Shown piece after piece: positions 1-4,554 of a DNA stretch of 16,396 bases. The notes beneath the pieces were generated by a model. That model ran no database searches, was not told where the DNA came from, and worked only from the letters and a program-made list of their open reading frames with translations. Source of the DNA: JBLHUT01 sp047629975. Its GTDB lineage: Bacteria > Pseudomonadota > Alphaproteobacteria > Rhodobacterales > Rhodobacteraceae. The position numbers and the translations under genes are program-made. The stretch spans positions 1 through 16,396 of the forward strand of contig JBLHUT010000043.1 of the NCBI GenBank assembly GCA_047629975.1, read 5' to 3'. The stretch's first letter is position 1; each line of letters begins with the position of its first letter.

Positions 1-1
1 A

Positions 2-469
2 TGCTACGACGAGTTCGATTTTTTGATCCCTGTCGGCAAAAACGGCGATTGCTATGACCGCTACCTTTGCCGGATGCAAGAGATGCGCGAGAGCCTCAAG
101 ATTATCAAGCAAGCTTGCGAAAAACTCCGCAATGAGCCTGGTGAAGTGATGGCTCGGGGAAAAATGACCCCGCCAACGCGCGGTGCTATGAAGACATCGA
201 TGGAGGCGCTTATCCATCACTTCAAGCTTTATACCGAGGGGTTCCACGTACCCGAAGGCGAGGTTTATGCCTGCGTCGAGGCGCCAAAAGGTGAATTCGG
301 GGTTTATCTTGTGGCGGATGGTTCCAATAAACCGTACCGCGCCAAAATTCGCGCACCCGGGTTTTTGCATCTGCAAGCGATGGATTACATCTCGAAGGGC
401 CACCAATTGGCGGACGTCAGTGCCATCATCGGGACGATGGATGTCGTTTTCGGAGAGATCGACAGGTGA
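2..469 (+). CDS. nuoD: NADH-quinone oxidoreductase subunit D, 3' part
   Basis: This is the C-terminal 155 residues of NuoD (49-kDa subunit), the complex I subunit that forms much of the quinone-binding cavity at the membrane junction. The frame is open from base 2 and reads CYDEFDFLIPVGKNGDCYDR, a strongly conserved NuoD stretch. It ends with IIGTMDVVFGEIDR and a TGA at 467-469; the terminal Arg is typical of the family. Full-length NuoD is about 400 residues, so the 5' part lies outside the window and no start should be assigned here; an in-frame TTG at 23 is internal. The quinone-site His and Tyr known from the family are in the missing N-terminal part. Identification is certain from sequence pattern and from the nuoE-N genes that follow. 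Confidence 0.97.
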   Translation, partial: CYDEFDFLIPVGKNGDCYDRYLCRMQEMRESLKIIKQACEKLRNEPGEVMARGKMTPPTRGAMKTSMEALIHHFKLYTEGFHVPEGEVYACVEAPKGEFGVYLVADGSNKPYRAKIRAPGFLHLQAMDYISKGHQLADVSAIIGTMDVVFGEIDR

Positions 470-576
470 CCACCGTTAAATCCCACAGCCTTGCTTGGCT
501 TGGCTCAACATTCACGGCCAGAGACCCCGGAACGCTGCTGCGGACCCTCTGCCTGACAAAGACGGACACGCGCTAA
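466..576 (+). CDS. possible 36-residue micro-gene between nuoD and nuoE
   Basis: A GTG-initiated ORF begins inside the nuoD stop (GTGA overlap) and ends with a TAA whose last base is the first base of the nuoE ATG (TAATG). It fills the whole 106-bp gap. The peptide begins MTTVKSHSLAWLGS and ends LCLTKTDTR; it has no recognised domain. A GGAGAG at 452-457 sits about 8 nt before the GTG, although those bases also encode conserved nuoD residues. By hand count 26 of 36 codons end in G or C, compatible with coding. The nuoE ATG itself has no good Shine-Dalgarno, so translation of this ORF could deliver ribosomes to nuoE. Function is unknown; it may act only as a coupling ORF, or it may be chance. 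Confidence 0.38.
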   Translation: MTTVKSHSLAWLGSTFTARDPGTLLRTLCLTKTDTR

Positions 577-1664
577 TGCTACGCCGATTGCACTCAGAAC
601 AACCCGATGCCTTTGCCTTTACGCCCGCCAATCTTGAGTGGGCGCAGGCACAGATCACCAAGTTTCCCGAGGGTCGTCAGGCCAGCGCGATTATTCCGCT
701 TTTGTGGCGGGCGCAGGAGCAAGAGGGTTGGTTGTCCCGACCGGCGATCGAGCACGTGGCACAGATGCTAGGGCTGGCCTATATCCGCGCGCTTGAGGTT
801 GCGACATTCTACTTCATGTTCCAACTGCAACCGGTTGGCTCGATTGCAAATATTCAGGTGTGTGGCACGACCTCCTGCATGATTTGCGGGGCCGAGGACC
901 TTATTGCCGTTTGTAAGGAAAAGATCGCCCCCAAAGCGCATATGCTGAGTGCTGATGGCAAGCTGAGTTGGGAAGAGGTCGAATGTCTGGGGGCGTGCTC
1001 CAACGCACCGATGGCGCAGATTGGCAAAGATTATTACGAAGACCTGACCACCGAACGTTTTGCCGAGATAATCGAGGCGTTGCGCAATGGGGATGTGCCG
1101 ACACCGGGACCTCAAAATGGCCGGTATGCATCCGAGCCTTTGGGGGGAGCGACGTCTTTGTTAGAATATGTCGAGGGCCGCGCGGCGCTTAATGCAAGTG
1201 CGGGTCTGGCGGTTGAAATGGGCGACACAGTCAAGCGAATTGATGGTACTGAAGCTCCGTTATTGACCCCGTGGCTGAATACGGCAAGGGAATCGGAGGC
1301 GTCGGATAAAAAAAATTCACCTAAAGTCCAGCCAGTTTCCGAAGGCACATCGACGCACAGTGAGGGGCCCGAAAAAGGCGAGGGTTCTGCGGCGGAAAAG
1401 CCGGACCTGCTAGAGGCTCCTCAAAATGGCGCAGCCGATGATTTGAAGAAAATCAAAGGGGTAGGGCCTAAACTTGAGGCGGTTTTGAATAATCTGGGCG
1501 TGTATCACTTCTCTCAGATCGCAGGGTGGTCATTGGCACAAATTGCCTGGATCGACGCGAACATAGAGGGCTTTACGGGCCGTGTTTCACGCGACGATTG
1601 GGTCGCTCAAGCAAAAATTCTTGCATCTGGACAGGAGACAGACTTTTCCGAGCGCGTTAAATAG
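576..1664 (+). CDS. nuoE: NADH-quinone oxidoreductase subunit E with C-terminal HhH-like extension
   Basis: NuoE (24-kDa subunit) is the thioredoxin-fold protein of the NADH module and binds the off-path [2Fe-2S] cluster N1a. From the ATG at 576 the product has 362 residues. The cluster ligands are visible as C96 and C101 (VCGTTSC) and C137 and C141 (ECLGAC). The start at 576 fits homologues (MLRRLHSEQPDAFAF); an in-frame TTG at 495 adds 27 unconserved residues and is disfavoured. The ordinary family domain ends near residue 185. It is followed by a Ser/Glu/Pro-rich linker (about 190-286) and a helix-hairpin-helix-like domain at about 287-346, starting ADDLKKIKGVGPKLE. Long NuoE proteins of this type are known in Rhodobacter, whereas Paracoccus has a shorter one. 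The linker holds an A8 tract at 1308-1315. A near copy of the extra domain is encoded by the next gene. Confidence 0.97.
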   Translation: MLRRLHSEQPDAFAFTPANLEWAQAQITKFPEGRQASAIIPLLWRAQEQEGWLSRPAIEHVAQMLGLAYIRALEVATFYFMFQLQPVGSIANIQVCGTTSCMICGAEDLIAVCKEKIAPKAHMLSADGKLSWEEVECLGACSNAPMAQIGKDYYEDLTTERFAEIIEALRNGDVPTPGPQNGRYASEPLGGATSLLEYVEGRAALNASAGLAVEMGDTVKRIDGTEAPLLTPWLNTARESEASDKKNSPKVQPVSEGTSTHSEGPEKGEGSAAEKPDLLEAPQNGAADDLKKIKGVGPKLEAVLNNLGVYHFSQIAGWSLAQIAWIDANIEGFTGRVSRDDWVAQAKILASGQETDFSERVK

Positions 1665-1667
1665 AAA

Positions 1668-1681
1668 TTGTCCTAGGACAA
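1668..1681. repeat. perfect 14-bp palindrome in the nuoE downstream gap
   Basis: TTGTCCTAGGACAA equals its own reverse complement over 14 bp. It lies 4 bp after the nuoE stop and about 13 bp before the Shine-Dalgarno of the next gene. It could be a dimeric regulator site or a short RNA hairpin (5-bp stem with a CTAG loop). No T-tract follows, so it is not a convincing terminator. Function unknown. Confidence 0.45.
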
Positions 1682-1708
1682 AATAACGCAATTGGGAGTG
1701 AGAATCGG

Positions 1709-2338
1709 ATGAATAATACAGCACCAGTTGGTTTGGGCGTAATTGCCGTCGCGGGTATGATCGGGCTTGTGGGCGGAACGATGACGCTTGTTATGTATGA
1801 CGCCGAGATTATGGCGGCTTTTGGTTACGGGGGGGGTATTGCTGTCGTGGCTATGATCGCTCTTTGGTTTGGTTGGCGGCCACCGCAGGGCGGTCCTTCT
1901 GGTCCGCGCGATCTTTCGTCGGGTGCATCTGCTGGACGCATCGGTGCCAAAGGCAGCCCTTCAAAGAAAGCCGCGGCCTCGAATGGCACAACGGCACAAG
2001 CACATGACCAAGTACGGAGCGCGGCGCAAGCCGCCGCTCCGGCACCTGTGGCCGAAGGTGCTGAAAGCGCTATCATTGGTCAGCGGCCAGATGCGTTGTC
2101 AGCGGCCCGCGACGGGCAGGCGGATGACCTCAAGCTGATCAAGGGGGTCGGCCCCAAGCTCGAGATGTTGTGTAATTCGATGGGGTTTTATCATTTCGCC
2201 CAGATTGCGCACTGGAGCGCGGAAGAAATTTCGTGGGTGGACGAGAACCTCGAAGGGTTCAAGGGGCGCGTGACACGTGATGAATGGGTTGCGCAAGCCA
2301 GGGCGCTTATGATTGCTGGTGACGTGACCGAAGACTAG
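1709..2338 (+). CDS. two-TM membrane protein with NuoE-type HhH-like C-terminal domain
   Basis: This 209-residue protein has two hydrophobic segments (about 6-29 and 37-56), then an Ala/Pro/Gly/Ser-rich linker (about 57-137), then a helix-hairpin-helix-like domain (138-197) starting ADDLKLIKGVGPKLE. Over 60 aligned residues the domain matches the C-terminus of NuoE at about 41 positions, counted by eye. Two TM helices would place both termini on one side, presumably the cytoplasm, where the peripheral arm of complex I stands. The ATG is preceded by GGGAG at 1694-1698. An extra ORF at this place matches the unidentified reading frames known in Rhodobacter nuo operons (from memory). A G8 run at 1829-1836 encodes three glycines in TM2. 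Role unknown; I infer an accessory or assembly factor of complex I. The C-terminal domain could bind nucleic acid or protein. Confidence 0.85.
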   Translation: MNNTAPVGLGVIAVAGMIGLVGGTMTLVMYDAEIMAAFGYGGGIAVVAMIALWFGWRPPQGGPSGPRDLSSGASAGRIGAKGSPSKKAAASNGTTAQAHDQVRSAAQAAAPAPVAEGAESAIIGQRPDALSAARDGQADDLKLIKGVGPKLEMLCNSMGFYHFAQIAHWSAEEISWVDENLEGFKGRVTRDEWVAQARALMIAGDVTED

Positions 2339-2368
2339 AGAAGGGCGGCGTCATTTGACCTGTTTTAT

Positions 2369-2590
2369 ATGCCGATAACCCCGCAACGGGACCAGCAGCT
2401 TGCCCGTCAGGGCAGGTTGGTCGCGATTGTTATTGCTGCAGCTTTTGTACTGTGGATTGCGGCCAATTGGCTTGGGGGTGTTTTTGGCCTTCCTGTAAAA
2501 TACGCCTTTCTGTTCGATTTTGCCGCATTGGGGGCCATGATGTGGTCGTTTATGGTGGCGTTCAGAATATGGCGGGAACGTCGAGGATAG
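2369..2590 (+). CDS. DUF5337-like small two-TM protein
   Basis: A 73-residue membrane miniprotein with a short charged N-terminus (MPITPQRDQQLARQ), two predicted helices (about 17-39 and 44-67) and a basic tail (RIWRERRG). By the positive-inside rule both ends are likely cytoplasmic. It resembles the small Rhodobacterales proteins annotated as DUF5337 that sit between nuoE and nuoF; that family name is from memory. The start ATG has no close Shine-Dalgarno: the purine-rich AGAAGGG lies over 20 nt upstream, so expression may depend on the preceding gene. It ends 12 bp before nuoF, which supports co-expression with the NADH module. Function unknown; an accessory subunit or assembly helper of complex I is plausible but unproven. 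Confidence 0.82.
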   Translation: MPITPQRDQQLARQGRLVAIVIAAAFVLWIAANWLGGVFGLPVKYAFLFDFAALGAMMWSFMVAFRIWRERRG

Positions 2591-2602
2591 AAGGCGGATG
2601 AG

Positions 2603-3892
2603 ATGCTGAAAGACCAGGACCGGATATTTACGAATATCTACGGAATGCATGACCGTACATTGCGCGGCGCGCAGATGCGCGGCCATTGGGATGGCACCGG
2701 CGCGCTTATCAAAAAGGGGCGCGACTGGATCATCAGCGAGATGAAAGCCAGCGGTTTGCGTGGACGTGGTGGTGCGGGCTTCCCCACCGGCCTCAAATGG
2801 TCGTTCATGCCCAAGGAAAGCGATGGCCGGCCTCACTATCTTGTGGTGAATGCCGACGAATCTGAGCCGGGCACCTGCAAGGACAGGGAGATCATGCGCC
2901 ACGATCCGCACACGTTGGTCGAGGGCTGTCTGATTGCAAGTTTCGCGATGCAGGCGCATGCGTGCTACATCTACATCCGTGGCGAGTATATCCGCGAGAA
3001 GGAAGCGCTTCAGGCCGCTATCGACGAGGCTTATGACGCGGGTCTTGTCGGCAAGAACGCGTCGGGGTCGGGTTTCGATTTCGACATTTACCTGCATCAC
3101 GGCGCGGGCGCGTATATTTGTGGCGAGGAGACGGCTCTGCTCGAGAGTCTTGAGGGCCGCAAGGGTATGCCGCGGATGAAGCCTCCGTTTCCGGCCGGCG
3201 CAGGGCTTTACGGCTGTCCGACTACCGTAAACAACGTGGAATCCATTGCCGTTGTTCCGACTATTCTGCGCCGTGGCGGGGACTGGTTTGCCGGTTTTGG
3301 CCGGCCGAACAATGCGGGCACAAAGCTGTTTGCGATCTCGGGCCATGTCAACCATCCGTGTGTGGTGGAAGAAGAGATGTCGATTCCCTTTCAGGAGTTG
3401 ATCGACCGCCATTGTGGTGGCGTGCGTGGTGGTTGGAAAAACCTCAAGGCCGTTATTCCGGGCGGCTCGTCTGTTCCGATGTTGCCTCGCGATATCATGA
3501 AAGACGCGATCATGGACTTTGACTGGCTGCGTGAGCAACGCTCGGGGCTGGGCACTGCGGCTGTCATTGTGATGGACCAGAATACCGACGTCATCAAGGC
3601 GATCTGGCGGTTGTCCAAGTTCTACAAGCACGAAAGCTGTGGCCAGTGCACGCCGTGCCGCGAGGGGACGGGATGGATGATGCGGGTCATGGACCGTCTT
3701 GTAACCGGAGAGGCCGACGTCGAAGAGATCGATATGCTGCTCGATGTCACAAAGCAGGTCGAGGGCCATACGATCTGTGCATTGGGCGATGCCGCTGCGT
3801 GGCCCATTCAGGGTTTGATCCGTCATTTCCGTGGCGAGATCGAGGACAGGATCAAGCATAAGCGCAAAGCGACGCCGATGGCGGCTGAATAA
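2603..3892 (+). CDS. nuoF: NADH-quinone oxidoreductase subunit F
   Basis: NuoF (51-kDa subunit, 429 residues) oxidises NADH at FMN and passes electrons to the [4Fe-4S] cluster N3 on the cytoplasmic tip of complex I. The glycine-rich nucleotide motif GRGGAGFPTGLKW is at residues 54-66, followed by NADESEPGTCKDR (83-95) and GAGAYICGEETALLES (167-182), all diagnostic for FMN/NADH binding. Cluster N3 ligands are C346, C349, C352 (ESCGQCTPC) and C392. The length matches the alphaproteobacterial family. The start has AAGGCGG at 2591-2597, 5 nt upstream. A terminator-like hairpin lies about 60 bp after its stop, so nuoF may be the last gene fully expressed before a partial transcription checkpoint. 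No defect is visible. Confidence 0.98.
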   Translation: MLKDQDRIFTNIYGMHDRTLRGAQMRGHWDGTGALIKKGRDWIISEMKASGLRGRGGAGFPTGLKWSFMPKESDGRPHYLVVNADESEPGTCKDREIMRHDPHTLVEGCLIASFAMQAHACYIYIRGEYIREKEALQAAIDEAYDAGLVGKNASGSGFDFDIYLHHGAGAYICGEETALLESLEGRKGMPRMKPPFPAGAGLYGCPTTVNNVESIAVVPTILRRGGDWFAGFGRPNNAGTKLFAISGHVNHPCVVEEEMSIPFQELIDRHCGGVRGGWKNLKAVIPGGSSVPMLPRDIMKDAIMDFDWLREQRSGLGTAAVIVMDQNTDVIKAIWRLSKFYKHESCGQCTPCREGTGWMMRVMDRLVTGEADVEEIDMLLDVTKQVEGHTICALGDAAAWPIQGLIRHFRGEIEDRIKHKRKATPMAAE

Positions 3893-3953
3893 AGACAGCG
3901 CCGGATCAGGGCCTGTACCCTCATGTCGGGCGTTGTTATTGCATATCAAGCCT

Positions 3954-3990
3954 CGAAGCCCGATCTGTTTGGTCGGGCTTTGTCTTTTTT
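3954..3990 (+). terminator. intrinsic terminator-like hairpin inside the operon
   Basis: AAGCCCGA (3956-3963) pairs perfectly with TCGGGCTT (3973-3980) across a 9-nt loop. The stem extends through a G-T pair (3955/3981) to a C-G pair (3954/3982) and is followed by TCTTTTTT (3983-3990). This is a canonical Rho-independent terminator on the plus strand, placed between nuoF and the next co-directional gene. It probably acts as a partial terminator or attenuator, because nuoG and the later genes must still be transcribed unless a promoter lies beyond it. I see no convincing promoter in the short stretch that follows. Confidence 0.8.
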
Positions 3991-4013
3991 GGTAGCCCTG
4001 AACAGGAGTTTTG

Positions 4014-4409
4014 ATGCACTTTCTTTATGTCGGTATTTTTGTGACGATGCTTGGGGGTGGGGACCCGCTACAGGCGGCGCTGCGTGACGAGGTGCAGGTC
4101 AATAACGGATTGATCGCGGTCGGTGTCGCGCTTGAAATCGACGCCAAATGTGACACGATTTCGGCCCGTAAACTCAAGGGTTTGTTCTATCTGTCGAGCC
4201 TCAAGCGGATGGCCGGTGCGCAAGGGTATAGTGACGCCGAGATCGATGCTTATGTCAGCGACAAGGCCCAGAAAGCCCGGCTTGAGGCCGAGGCCCGCAG
4301 TTACCTTGCCCTCAAGGGTGCACAAGGTTCGGCGGGGCCCGCGTTTTGTGCGGTCGGGCGGGCCGAGATTGCGCAAGGCACGCTTGCGGGCGGGCTCTTG
4401 CGGGAGTGA
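4014..4409 (+). CDS. DUF5333-like small protein, possibly exported
   Basis: A 131-residue protein with a short hydrophobic N-terminus (MHFLYVGIFVTMLGGGDPLQA) that could be a weak signal peptide but lacks the usual basic n-region. The mature part is mostly helical and charged, with two cysteines (C46 and C112) that could form a disulfide if the protein is periplasmic. It resembles the Rhodobacterales family annotated DUF5333, found between nuoF and nuoG; recognition is from memory of the pattern (CDTISARKLKG, GYSDAEIDAYV, FCAVGRAEIAQG). The ATG at 4014 has AGGAG at 4004-4008, 5 nt away; a TTG at 4011 is too close to the Shine-Dalgarno. It lies between a terminator-like hairpin and a set of competing hairpins, so its level may be set separately from its neighbours. 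Function unknown. Confidence 0.82.
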   Translation: MHFLYVGIFVTMLGGGDPLQAALRDEVQVNNGLIAVGVALEIDAKCDTISARKLKGLFYLSSLKRMAGAQGYSDAEIDAYVSDKAQKARLEAEARSYLALKGAQGSAGPAFCAVGRAEIAQGTLAGGLLRE

Positions 4410-4443
4410 TAGCATCGTGATGCGGTTCATTTCGTCGCACTTG

Positions 4444-4500
4444 ACGGCTGCAACCCCTAATGGGGCAGTGCAGCCGTTGCGTGCGTGGCTGCGATCTTTT
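4444..4500 (+). promoter_or_regulatory. competing RNA hairpins upstream of nuoG (attenuator-like)
   Basis: Hairpin A: ACGGCTGCA (4444-4452) pairs perfectly with TGCAGCCGT (4469-4477), with an inner CCCC/GGGG stem (4454-4457/4462-4465) closing a TAAT loop. Hairpin B: GCAGCC (4470-4475), part of the 3' arm of A, can instead pair with GGCTGC (4487-4492), followed by GATCTTTT (4493-4500). A and B exclude each other, the layout of an antiterminator/terminator pair. The T-run is short, so B would be a weak terminator. Small further hairpins (4508-4521 and 4522-4535) lie before nuoG. The effector, if any, is unknown. Confidence 0.5.
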
Positions 4501-4554
4501 ACCAATGGCCTAACCGTAGGCGCGGGTTAAACCGCTGTTCCAGAGGCACGTTCC

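Noticed and set aside
495..575. Upstream TTG start extending NuoE by 27 residues
   Set aside because: Homologues begin at MLRRLH; the added residues are not conserved and the ATG at 576 fits the coupling junction.
2351..3949. 532-codon minus-strand ORF opposite nuoF
   Set aside because: It mirrors a highly conserved nuoF, has no recognisable domain and arises from GC-rich third codon positions.
4441..4469. TTGACG as a sigma-70 -35 box upstream of nuoG
   Set aside because: No -10-like sequence lies at proper spacing, and the bases belong to the hairpin.
4123..4530. 135-codon plus-strand ORF overlapping the DUF5333-like gene
   Set aside because: Mostly an out-of-frame shadow of that gene; only its last 36 codons lie in the spacer and are considered with the nuoG leader.
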